From NCBI GenBank assembly GCA_036873755.1, contig JAVTVY010020291.1, positions 1 through 64,000 on the forward strand: 64,000 nucleotides of DNA. The letters run 5' to 3'. The position numbers and the translations under genes were made by a program. Below are positions 11,425-23,665 of this stretch, one piece after another. Within the stretch, counting starts at the first letter, position 1. Each line of letters starts with the position of its first letter. The notes beneath the pieces are model-generated. The model made no database searches. It worked only from the letters and a program-made list of their open reading frames with translations, and was not told the DNA's origin. The stretch is from Hanleya hanleyi (lineage: Eukaryota; Mollusca; Polyplacophora; Lepidopleurida; Hanleyidae).

Positions 11425-14400
11425 TGTGTGAAACTCCCTCCCTCCCTCCAAACAGGAATGGCAATACCCGCTAATTGTACTCGCTTGACTTATTAAGGAG
11501 TAATTCTCTCCTTCACAATCATGACAATGGAGATTGGTAACAGTTTAAGGGAGGGCTGGAGAAGGAAAGAATGTGTTCTCCATCAACAGGTGTTAGTAAT
11601 TATCTAGCTGTGTTGTCTCTGGTACAGATAAAAACCAAACCTTCTTGGCATTTTAAAGTTAATTAGCTTCATAAAAATTTGGAGCAAGGCCAATAAATGC
11701 AGTGAGCAATTTTAAAACCAGCTTGAAAGTAATTTATGAGACACCTCCAGATGAAAATTGTAACAAGTGTTACCTCAGTTTTTGGCATCAATCTCTCGTT
11801 GAAGTTCATTCCATTTGACACGGCAGAAGATGTACAATATAGCTTGTATATATAGGTATAGGTTTGTGAGATGTACATGAATAACGCCTGGAGAGGAGAT
11901 TATCAAGGCTACCATATCTGTCTGCTGATTGCCGGTAGAAATAAGGGATCCCAAAATAACCCCCCAGCCATGAAAAATGAGCGCTTTAACAGGTTGTCTG
12001 TGGTGGTACAGTGACTGGTAATGAGCGGACATGGGTCTGGAAGTACTGGTGGTTGTAAAATCAACAGTAAATGGCTTTAATACTTTACGGTAATAAGGAT
12101 CGTAATAATTGGCTGAGGTGGAGAGGAAGCTTGGCCAGGCCTGTTTTCGCTGCTGTATTCACCGTTATTTGCCATGTTCACGTTATTTGCCATGTTCACG
12201 CATGGCCTGCATGGTTCCCTTAGTTCTCTTTCCATAGCCGTCTGGTACACACCCAGTAGATCTGGCAGGAAGTGTTTGCAGCTGCCCAGAACACCATGGC
12301 AAGTCTGGCCATTTCCTGATCAGGAACCTGCACCATGGAAAACAAACAGACTGGCTCTGTTCAAAATTATAGATGCTCAGAAATCTTGCTGGACCTTTTG
12401 TTTGCTATATACATGTACACCATCTTTTGTGACCTTGTGCTGGAATTTATCTTGGCTTGGTGCAGGTTCACAGGGCTATATATGCATCAACATTGGTCAT
12501 CTTACACATACAGCGTCAATACAGGAATTGGTTTATCGCCTACATGTAATTAGCACAGGATTGACGTAACTGCATTCTGGGGTTCAGCTACATGAAAGAT
12601 ACAGTACTGTTGGCACAATGAATGTTTGCTGATGAATCTTCACAGAAACTCTGATTGGCTGAAAATTGAATTTGAATTGACCAACCATTCGTTTCAAAAG
12701 TCTGTCCCTTCATACATGTACATGTATGCTGAAATTTCTGGGAAAAGTCATTAATTGCGGCATCATGCTGTGGGCATTTTGTCAGAAATGTATATTTTAT
12801 GAATCCATATTCCCCTACTTGTATATGGAAAATGCATAAACTGTAAATCGTCTGGGTAAGTTTGATATAATGAGCTGCATCTAGTCATTCTGTAATCAAT
12901 AGATCTTTCAAATGTATTGGCAGGATACTGATAAAATCTTTGTTGTACAATGGAGAATAACTCACCAGTATTGATTTTTGTTGATGGTGAGAAACCGGAG
13001 GTACTTTAATTAAAGTTTATGGTGGAAAATGCCACTTGGTTTGTTGATAGGTGTGAATAAGTGGCTTTTAGGTAATTGATCAGCGCGGATGAACAGAGCC
13101 TGTTTTGATGAGGCCCATCCATTTCTGGGGAAGGATGTTATTATAGTATTTATTTCCTGTTTTATGTACACATGTATCATCCTTACAATGAAGTTGGCTT
13201 CTCCATAAAATTTCATACTTCCTATATTGCCTGCAACTGAGCTGTAAAATTTAGCCAATAAACAGATCAAATTGAGTCTGGTTTGACTGGATACAAGGAC
13301 TAGTTCAGATTTTCCAAAAGAATCGGCAAGCGAACCAGCACGGCTAGCCTTTTTCAAAGAGAATAGCCATTGAATTGATTTCTGGGTACTATGGTACTGG
13401 AGTGCCGATTATAGGATATCGTAGCCTTGCTATCAGGATGGTTCATCAGCTGTGTCCAAACTGTATCCTCGTTTGGAGCTGTGCTCTAAATCCTGCGGCT
13501 AAATCCAGATGGACTCTGGGTAATTAAGGTATCTGCCCCAACTGATCTCATTCAATAAAAGCATATGCCCGAAATAAATGGCAGATGATAATATATCGGC
13601 ACTAGTTTCCACTGTTCATCCGCATTGATTTTAGAGCTATCAAAGAGGTTGTTTTTATTGAGCTCCACTATTGGTACCAATTACAATCCTGCTAACATGG
13701 GGTGAGTGATTGGGTTTTTGTATGTGCTGGCCCCTTATCAACTACATAGAAATATGACACATCAGTCTAGTGGAACAGGCTTGGATGTACCCTACAGACA
13801 CATGGATCTAGTATTTGATATTCAAAGTATTCAAGGAAAAAGAGTGAGGCAAAAGTCATTATATTCAACTAATTGGCTTATTGCATTTACGGTATGGATG
13901 TCTTTTCTCCTATGAGAAAGCAGAATTTGACATGTACCATTAAGTTCCATATTTGAAATCGGCTTTCTTGGGGGTTTGATGAAGCCTTTTAAGATCCAGG
14001 AAATATATCATTATTACTTCAGAATTATTAAGTGCATACTATTTCATGAGTTATATTGAAATATAAATTTATATTTACATTTAGGGATGTACAAAAACTC
14101 GTCTTGATTGTGTGAAAAATCTGGATGTAATCAAATCCCATACTGTATTTTTTTGAAATATTACAAATTGATCTGATGAGCTATCTTTCATGCTAATCAT
14201 AACTATATAACTAAAATATTGCTGAACGCTACGTTAAACCTTAGTTCTCTCTCTCTCTCACTTTCATGCTAAATTATTTACACCCTTGTGAAGATTTGAG
14301 AGAGTTCATCTATTGCCATCAGTACACTAATTAGAGCCAGGAGAGTTGAACACTCATACTCTATAAAGTTTGCCATATTGTCTGATCGATATAATTTCTG

Positions 14401-14427
14401 ATTGGACTCTCTCTTAAGTCATTTCTG

Positions 14428-14471
<44 letters not shown>

Positions 14472-14615
14472 GATTACCTATTTTGCACACCAGATGTGTA
14501 CCCTATTTTCTGATGGAGAAAGATGCCTTATCACTATGATCTGTAAATTCACAGGTAAAAGTTGTGCTATCAGGTTTGCATCTCTCATTCAGAAGGTTGA
14601 ACTAACTTGAAGCCA
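11425..14615. other. Non-coding; SINE tail and microsatellite
   Basis: No gene seen. A SINE-like tail (TATTGCTGAACGCTACGTTAA followed by CTCTCTC) lies at about 14217-14262, and a (TC)n microsatellite at about 14431-14468. Confidence 0.5.
14431..14468. repeat. (TC)n microsatellite
   Basis: An uninterrupted dinucleotide run of about 19 TC units. Confidence 0.95.
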
Positions 14616-14621
14616 TGACAG

Positions 14622-15066
14622 TAGACTCGTACCCAGCTCCAATTCGCTATCGCTCTATGGAGACTAGTTATCGACAGGCATTTTAAATCAGCACTGCACA
14701 GTGATTGGCCCATGGTATTCTCCACCCGCCATGCCCCTCCATGCTTGTTTGTACGTCGTGGTAGTCGTAGAAGCGAGGGCTTTATTTAGGAAACATACCA
14801 TAATCGCTCATCGCTCATCAAATCTTACAAAGGATCTATATAATACTTGGTGGATTGGTGGCCGTAGCGCTCAAGGCCCTTTATCGCACCATAGACGAGT
14901 ACTGGTCAGTCACTAGATACACACGAACAACAACAACACATATTGACATTGGTCTATTTACCGGTCTAGATTTAGACCGGTAATTCAGCCAATCAGAGAA
15001 TACAAAATGCCTGTCGCTTACTAGACCCCAACGGTGCGTGTGAGTTGGGGGCTAGGTACGAGTCTA
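14622..15066. mobile_element. Imperfect inverted-repeat element
   Basis: TAGACTCGTACC at 14622 has its complement GGTACGAGTCTA ending at about 15066. A second shared block, CGACAGGCATTTT (about 14672), has its complement at about 15006-15018. Arms are about 90 bp with mismatches around a ~265-bp centre. A perfect 11-bp hairpin (TTACCGGTCTA, loop GATT) lies at 14958-14983. The structure is MITE-like, but target duplications are not clear. Confidence 0.5.
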
Positions 15067-18000
15067 CCATGACAGCTGTACTGGGAGTCTGGCCAATCAG
15101 AGAGGCATGGTATTGACCAATGGAAGCTTGGATTAATTGACTTTTGATGGTAGTATAAAGCGGAAATGAGGTCAATTTCACTGTTCGGGGGGGGGGTTTC
15201 AACATGAATGAACTGAAGGAACACCACTTGAAGACTCAGTGATTTCATAACTACATGTGTAAAATTGAAATACAAGTTTTGGGTTACAGTGCAGTGCCAA
15301 GAAATTAGAACTCTTTTGTATGGGGAGATTAGTGGTAACAATGAACAGGATTTGGACCTGTGTGTCTGTCTTTTCATTTATAAACATGTTTCAAAATTAT
15401 GAACAACGGGAAAAGTTTTTCACCACTTCCTAGGCAGTCTGGCCCTAACACAGTCATGTGAGACACCTATTTGTGCCTTTATATAAGGAGAGTTCCACTG
15501 TTTTCACCATCTCAAAACTTGTGTATTCTGATAAAAAGATTGAGACATCAACATACAGAAAGGTTATTGCAGCACTTCTGTTCACCTATGCACCCTATTC
15601 TCCCTTCACAGCTTAGAAAATCAATCAAAGGGGCAGGCTAGTTAATGGCTGGTCTGTATCTAAACTACTCTAGGTCTGAAACTCTATACATTGGAAGACT
15701 GAAACGTTTAGCCTTAGACTTGTTTGTGTCAGATCTCCACACAGCAGATGTGCAGATGAATAACCTACATGATGGACTAATAGCCAACAAGCTTGATCCA
15801 TGCTGAAAACTGATGTAGTTAAATAGGGGAAGCAGCTGTAAAGTCCATTGCCTGCTGAAAGAGGGTTTCCTCCTCAAAAGAAGGAAAAATCCAAGTTCTT
15901 GTTGAAGTTCTGGACAGATTTATGACTGGCTGGATCATAAAGAAAACACAGTAAATCTTCCGCTCAGGTCAAAATTTCTATCTCATTATGGCTTCAGTAA
16001 TATCTGGCATGAAGAAAAACACTTGGTGAATGTGATAGGTACAAGGGTTTACACCAGAGTATCTTGGCAATCCCAGTTATTGCAGTGTGATATGAAGTGC
16101 CAGAGTTCATCCATCCATCACATCATGACTGAGAAATCAGTGGATACTTTGACCATTCCTTCATGTAAGCAATTCATGAAACAATGCAGACAATACCCTG
16201 AGTTGACTGGTTGGCTTGAAGAAGATCTATTGCCAGCTTTTCAAGGTCTGCTATTCAGAGACAGATAATCTGCTACATGTATCTGAAAGAACAGCAGTTC
16301 AAATAATTGCTTGAATGAAAATCAATTGGGTACAAGTGATATTGGGATGATTGGTGGAAGTGGTCGTATTTTGCAACCTTAATCAAGAGTAAAATTCATG
16401 TGAAAACTCCAATCTTCATAGATATAGATTTCCTGATAACTACATGTATTGTCGACCGAAAATTCAATTCCAGTCCCCACAGTTGTAGGTTACCTGAAAA
16501 CTAATGTCGATAACAGAACTCAATATCTTATGATTTTAGGGATAAAACAACACAATATTTACATGTATTTGGGGCGCTTCTTGAAATTAGGAACTGAGTT
16601 CCAGGGTAGGGATGGCATATGGCGGTTATTCAAATTGGATACACCATGCCCAGTTTGGTCTTCTGATCTGGATGGATTAGAATTCCAATTGGAATGGCAT
16701 AGGCCATTCCCCTCCTGCCGCTGCATGGTATGGCATAAGCCATCCTTTGTCTGCCGAGTTCCAAACTGTATGGCATGGAGTTCCTAGGAGTTCCAACACG
16801 GCGCACCATGCCACTGTTTGGAATGCCTTGCCAGTTCCTAGTATGCTCCAATTTCAAGAAGCCCCCAAGAATGTTGGTAAATTAGAAAAATACTAAATTT
16901 TAATGAAATGCCAAAAATTGAACAACACACAGTTTTGTTCAAATATTGTACTTTTATATTACCCCTGAATTACTCTATTTATACTTGGTTTTCCTCCTCA
17001 GTCCATTCACATACCATTCTACTTATTGCAGCCCCTTGTGTTCAGATGTGTTTTCAGGTGTAATTTAGAGGGGCATAACTTGACAGTTCTACATCAAAGA
17101 CTGGCTAAGTAATGTTCCTCTGATGACACATGTAAATATTGTGGTTGGACAGAGAACATTTGGATATGGCTGTCTACCTCCCAGGCTGAGACCTTATCTC
17201 CCCATGAGGTGGGTGCAATCACCTTAACCCCTCTCTCAAATTACCCTTGTTCAAGAGTAATTTGATCTGAGAATTGCTAAAGATGTAACTATGGCATGGG
17301 ACGAGATGGTGATGGTGTTTGGTCAGTTTTTTTTAGTTAAATACAGCCAATGAAACATTGAACTGGTAGAGGTACAGCAAGCATAGTTATCTGTAAGTAG
17401 TTTTTATTGTGTCATCTGGCACAAGTTGTCCATCCAGGTATTGGACTATGTTTACTGCACCTGTTCAAGGGGAGATAGCCCAGACATCCCAGAAAGATGA
17501 CGAATCGATTATAAAAAATCTTTGGTTCAGGATACATGTGGTAATATCTCCAGATTGTTGTAACATAACCATGGCAGAGACAACACAACTTGTCACTTGT
17601 GTTCGTTCAATCTTTCCTAATCAAGCTAATTAACATGCCAGTTTCTTCTTCAATCCTCAATGGGATTACATTTTTTCTTACAGCAAGATTCACTTATCAT
17701 GGAAGACAAATGTTCAGATATGTAATGTATACTGCTGAGATGAGGCATTGTACTGCAAAATTGAATATATCGAAGATGAACGTTCAAATATGAAGCTGTG
17801 AGAGCAATCTAGGTAAATCAAGATGGTAAATCAGGGGAATACCATCTAGACGTAACGCTATGAAAACTTAGTGCGAAATGTTCGCCGATATTCTACGAGA
17901 TCCCAAAATAAGCCAATCACGATCATTTCAACCTTTTCGCTCTGACAATGATTGACGTTTACTTCAAGGAGATTAACATCTTCGCACGGCACAATCTTTT

Positions 18001-19535
18001 GATATTTTCTCTCCCTAACAAAGCCAGATTTTTTGGCGGGAGTAAACTCTTTGATGTTTACGGACCCTGTCTGGAAATGATGCCATATTTGGAAGCTGTT
18101 TCAGGATAATGTTTATATATTAAGACCACGAGCTACCGTTTGTAATTACTGTGGGCGTGGTTTTGAAATAGTTACAATCAGCTATCCATCTGATTGGCTA
18201 ACAATAGTAGTTTAAACTCGCACAGGATTTATATGGAACTGAATTCAGCTATAATATTCCGTGATATTATATCTGAGTTTACTGACATTGCTGTGAGAGA
18301 AGACGTTGTAAAGTGACACTGACATTGTCTCTGTGGATATGATAAGAATAGATAGCTGATCGTAGAGTTGGTACTTCTTCAGTTTTTGTGTATTCTATTC
18401 TATCAGACAAGTCCTGAGGCACGAGAGAAATCAATATCATGTCAGTTTAACATGGAAGTCCATTAATCATCGCAGTGTAAATTGGACAAAATACATTACA
18501 GATATTGTAATTTACTTCTGATTGTCTGGTCAGCACACAAAACCTGCCTGTAGGTACATGTATGACAGAGGGTTCTGGAAAACATGTACATGGAGTCAAA
18601 CTATCTTTGAATGCAATAAATTCCAAAATCAGTCCCAAGTTTCAAACTAAGAGTGTTTGGTATGATTCTGAAGACAGTGAGAAGGGAAGTTTTATGTACC
18701 CCTAATTGCAAAAATCTTTCAGTAGAGTTGTAGTACACTTGTAAGTTGTGATAAACAATCTATACTCTTATTTTGCAGCAATGTTTCAAGAGAATGAATA
18801 TACACAGTGCTAGTTTGATATTTATTAAATAAATGTGGCAGTAGAGTTGCAGCAGTTTTAGCTGAGCATGATATTTAGTATTTTCATTAGATGCAGCAAT
18901 ATTGCTGTCCAAGCAGCAGCTGCTTCAAGATGCAATGCTTGGAGGCAGATTTGCAGCATGTTTGCACTATCAGTCTGTCAATATGACCCTTTGCTGAAAG
19001 TATATTGTATGTATAATTGCCACATTTATTAATTTCTTTGTGTTACATGTATATATTGTTCAGTATTGTTAGTCATTGTGCTTTAGCTGTCAGTGCTGGT
19101 GTTAGTTGATGATAGATAACGGCCAGTAGGGTTATTAGTCCATCTGTAAAGTGGTCAGTGCATGATACTCTCATGGAGGGGGCAATACATCATCAGGAGC
19201 TGTGTAGTAGCACTCACAGGGGCATATCTCTGATGGTAAAGGTGATAGGTAAGGGATGTATGCCAAGCGACTCTGGCCGCAGAGATCCGGAGATGGATCA
19301 TAGAGATTCCATAGTAACGGAAACCTTTGAGAATCAATGTTACTGTTGCGGAATGGAGAGTGGTCTAAATCAATGGATAATGAGTTTAGGTGGCCACGAT
19401 CTGTACAGTTGAAAAGTCCATTACATTTGTACATGGACAAATTAAATTTAGCCATCGATGGCTGGATTGCCACTGGGAGAAATTGAAACATAGACTATTC
19501 CTTCATGTGAGAAGTTTGTCATCATTGAAGGCTTC
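15067..19535. other. Non-coding; no gene seen
   Basis: No domain-bearing ORF. A 16560-16860 stretch is rich in short palindromes such as GGAATGGC-ATAG-GCCATTCC. It may be an old repeat but has no clear ends. Confidence 0.5.
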
Positions 19536-19742
19536 TCAGGATGACAATGGTCATTCAGCTATCAGTATGACAATGGTCATTCAGCTATCAGGATGACAAC
19601 AATAGTCATTCAGCTATCAGGATGACAATGGTCATTCAGCTATCAGTATGACAATGGTTATTCAAGGCTGTCAGAATGACCATGATCATTCAAGGTAATC
19701 AGTATGACCATTGATCATTCAAGCCCATCAAAATGACCATAT
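19536..19742. repeat. 25-bp minisatellite
   Basis: About eight tandem units of the type CAGCTATCAGGATGACAATG plus GTCATT. The first five are close copies and the last three are diverged (for example AAGGTAATCAGTATGACC). Confidence 0.85.
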
Positions 19743-21775
19743 TGTATGGCCTATCCTGTATAATGTATATTCTGTTCTGACATTTTTAGCCCTCCTTTAA
19801 AAAGTACAGAAAAACCTCAAAATTGGGGATGATTGAACTTTCATGGGGATCTTGAGTTATTAGATGAAGTTCTAACTGAAGTTAGGATTTTCAGTATGAG
19901 AGAGTACATTGAGGGAACTTCTCTTATTTGCATGTATGATAGATCTGTGTTTGTTTTTCATTGAAGATACAGTTCTATCCTTATTAAATTCAATTTGGTA
20001 CTGCTTGAACAGGACAATCTGACAAATCCATCCAAAAGATGTAAGCTTACCACATATAGGTAATCCCATAATTGTGTAAGCTTACATGGATGTAATGTGC
20101 AAAAGTATTATTTTATTGCACTCGTGTACATGTAGTTCATTGATATTGGTCTTTAAGCGACTGATAAGAATTCTGGTGGTGGACACGAGATCTCATTAGA
20201 TGTGCAGAGGGGAAGACTGGTCGAACGAGAATGGGTTAAGATTAATGGACCGGTCTGACCATCTACAATGGATGACCAATCAAGAGGGCATGTGATGAAT
20301 GGCCGACGGTCAAAGTGGCTTGTTCGTCAACGTTACTTCGAAGTTGACTATTCGGTTAAACAAATTCACAGACACAAGGAGAGACATTCTCGCAGAATCT
20401 GTTGATATAATCGATGGGTTTTCACTCTGTATTGAAGTGATGGGTAAATGCTAACGTGAAATATTGGCACCTACTTCTAATTATGGTATCTACTCATGGG
20501 CGTCGCCAGGATTTCTTGAGAGGGGGTCAATTCCTATGCTTTCTTATTGGAGAGGTCAGACTATGCTGTCCAACATGTCCAACAACAAGAAATTAACATA
20601 TGTTTGGGTGCTGAGAGGGGTCATTGGCACCCAATGATGCCCTTGCTACTTGTCCTTGACAACTTTATTGAATGGACCCAAACTTAGTGATATGACTGAA
20701 ATAAATGTATTGTCGAAAGCGACATAAACTCATATTTACTCACCCACACTTGGATTCACTTGACTCACATCTAAACCAATCTCGATAAATTAACATCCTA
20801 TAAACATTCATCACTGTAGGATCTTAGTTTTCTGGATTAAATAAAGATTGCATTTGGTGGTGTCAGATGATTGACCAATCATATAGTGCCATTCAACAGA
20901 CTTTGTGATTGGTCCATTCACACTACTGAACGTAGGCCAACATGAGATGGGCTCACTATTGATGCAACCCATCATCGAAAAATCTTAAGTATCTGTGGTG
21001 AAATTTTCAAACGGGGAGCATAGGATTTTATTCGATTAGATTAAAATATAAGGTTTATATTCATAGAATGTTTGGTTCTAACCAGCAGAATGCAGATTTG
21101 GCTCTTTAGCTGCACAGTTTTTGTCAAACATTAAAAATGATTTTGGATCTCAATGTTTCTGTTTGGTTTCTTAGTTGAAAGGAAGAAAATTTTCTGACAG
21201 TGGGATACAGTCTGATGGCTGTTGACCTGGGCTTTTTGCAAAGCTGGTGAACATGTCTGTGGTGGATGAGCCAATCCGAATGATCACAGGACCCTGTACA
21301 TCTTGTATATCTGTGATAGTTTGATAGACTGATACTCTTGTTTTATCGGCAATACTTAATGTCAAATATTAGAATAAGATGTTGGAGATGTTACAAGCTT
21401 GTAATTTGTACATCAAGCATTTATACTTCAAAAGCTGATATCGGTAATGGTGAATCAGTTGATGTTTCAGTATGCGCATGGATAACCATTATCGATTTGA
21501 TGTACAACTTTTATCTTGTGTTCACTGCTGCAGAAATTTTCATTTTCTCTTAGAAGATATCTGCAAATACTCAGGTTTCTGTTTTACGATACTGTTTGTT
21601 TTGATTTTGTGGAAGTAGATGTCTATTTGGTGTAATGATGCACAGCAGGATATATAGTGAAAGCAGAATTATGCCCGCTTGAATGGACACTTTTAACATG
21701 CACTTTGATATGTAGGCAGTGTATATGGGAAATCCATTCCTGTGTTTACTCATCATTACATTACACTATATGCTT
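19743..21775. other. Non-coding; no gene seen
   Basis: A short member of the dispersed AT-rich family lies near 19815-19865. The stretch at about 20497-20640 (GGGCGTCGCCAGGATTTCTT onwards) resembles a repeat type common in animal genomes. Confidence 0.5.
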
Positions 21776-21965
21776 ATTATACGCCCGCCAAAAAGGCGGA
21801 CGTATTATGTGATGGCGGTTTCCGTCCGTCTGTCCGTGTGCCCGTGTGTCCGTCCGTCCCCTGTGTCCGGTCTATATCTGGAACACTTTTCTATTTACAG
21901 TTCCAATTTTTGGTGAGTGGATACCCTACGGGGAGACGATGTGTCGCGTACAAAAATGAAGGTCG

Positions 21966-22142
21966 AGGTCAGAGGTCAAAGGTCACTGGCCTGAAAAACA
22001 GGAAATTACTGAAGTGTTGGTGTCCGGTCTATATCTCTGAATGTTTTCTATCCACAGTTGCAATTTTTTGTGAGTGGATACACCAGGTGGAGACGATGTG
22101 TCGCGTACCGAAATTCAGGTCGAGGTCAGAGGTCAAAGGTCA
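21966..22142 (+). promoter_or_regulatory. Two triple DR1 half-site clusters
   Basis: AGGTCA occurs three times with single-base spacers at 21966-21985 and again at 22123-22142. DR1 spacing is recognised by RXR heterodimers, HNF4 and COUP-TF. The match is exact, but function is inferred. Confidence 0.55.
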
Positions 22143-22462
22143 CTGTTGCCTAAAATCAGGAAATCATTGATTATTGATAGTTTTCTATCTACAGTTCTAA
22201 TTTTTGGCGAGTGGATGCCCTAGGGGGGAGACGATGTGTTGCATACCAAATGTAGGTCAAGGTCAAAGGTCAGTGGTACCGAAAAATCAGGAAATCATTA
22301 AAAATTTCTATTTTTTTTGTGAGTGGATTCAATAGGGGGAAATGAAGTGTTGTATGGACACTGTTTATGTATGTTTAATTACTTACTTAGGAATAACTTT
22401 TTTTTTGTGTCAGTAGATACATTAGGGGGACACGATGTGTCACATACCAAAATGTAGGTCAA

Positions 22463-22964
22463 GGTCACTGTGACCCCAAAATCATGAAATTGTTAAAAAT
22501 CTTGATTTTTTGTGTCCATTGATATATTAAGGGGAGACGATTTTGTGATGTACCAAAATTCAGGTCAAGGTTAATAGTCAAGGTCACTGTGACCCCAGAA
22601 TCAAGAAATTTTTAAAAATTCCTTTTTTGTGTCAGTAGATATATTAGGGGGACATGATGTGTCACGTACCAAAATGTAGGTCAAGGCCGAAAGTTAAGGT
22701 CACTGTGACCCCCAAAATTATGAAATTGTTAAAAACCATGATTTTTTTGTGTCCATTGATACACTGAGGGAAGACGATGTGTCATGTACCAAAATTCAGG
22801 TCAATGTCAAAGGTCAAGGTCACTGTGACCCCAAAATCAGGGGTCACTGTGACCCCAAAATCAGGAAATCATCAAAAATAACTTTTTTCTCCCAGTAGAT
22901 ACATTAGAGGGACATGATGTGTTACATACCAAAATGTGGGTCAAAGGTCAAGGTCACTGTGACC
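22463..22964. promoter_or_regulatory. Six perfect palindromic nuclear-receptor sites (ERE-type)
   Basis: GGTCACTGTGACC, matching the consensus GGTCAnnnTGACC, occurs at 22463-22475, 22582-22594, 22698-22710, 22818-22830, 22842-22854 and 22952-22964. Several are preceded directly by TCA to form TCAAGGTCA, the ERR/SF-1-type monomer site. These are sequence matches only; binding or function is not shown. Confidence 0.6.
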
Positions 22965-23665
22965 CCAAAATCAAGAAATCATTAAGTCACATTTTCATAT
23001 GCCTGTCGAAGACGAGGTCGTGTATGTGATATCTCTAGTTTCAAGGTATGTTTGGTACCAAACTTTGAGTATACCATACTCGCATGGCGAAGAGAAGCCA
23101 TACATTTTGAGATCAGTTTGTCAAAGGTCAAGGTCACACAGTCCCCCAAAACTGAATCAAGTTTTCAGAGTTCTCTCCCCTACATGGTTTATGGCATTTG
23201 TCCTGTGGAGTTTGAAACAGCTACAATTTAGTTAAAATATTGTAAAATAAAAACCATACATTTACTAATTCGATGGGGAGAGGGGTCCTTGGTGAACTTC
23301 ATAACTGTTTATTAACTCAAGAACAAAGGTTTACTTCATCACTTTCTTCTTCCTTCATGAAAAGTTCTTTCGGCTGAAAGGAATCCATTTGCAGGAAAAC
23401 TACTATTCTCCTGTGTTTGACTATTCTCGATTTCAGTGTGAGATTTGTGAGCTCTCGGCTCTTGCTTCAAAGTCAACTAGTTACCAAAAGTTAAACCCAT
23501 TTTAGTTAATCATTCAAAGATCTGATATATGTTACATTCTCAGAAGCACAAAATTGTAGATTTTCTCTTTCTCTTTTCTCTGGATTGCTAGCTACCAATT
23601 GGAATCAAGGCTATAAACCACCTTGAAATTTGGACCAATGTAATTCCAGATATACGGGCGTATAT

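Larger units (their letters stand above)
21776..23665. mobile_element. Repeat element with internal ~120-bp tandem units rich in AGGTCA sites
   Basis: The left boundary has TATACGCCCGCC. Its reverse complement core CGGGCGTATA occurs at the right boundary (about 23655-23664), so the unit looks like a ~1.9 kb element with short inverted ends. Immediately inside the left end is a hairpin (ACGCCCGCC-AAAAA-GGCGGACGT, one mismatch). From about 21900 to 22985 it is built of about nine diverged ~120-bp units, each with 'GATGTGTC', 'TACCAAAAT', 'AGGTCAAGGTCA' and 'AAATCA..AAAT' blocks. No transposase ORF was seen, so it is a non-autonomous element of unknown superfamily. Confidence 0.65.

Noticed and set aside
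16674..16760. Short palindromes such as GGAATGGC-ATAG-GCCATTCC
   Set aside because: Arms are only 8 bp, no element boundaries are visible, and chance is likely in such repetitive wording.
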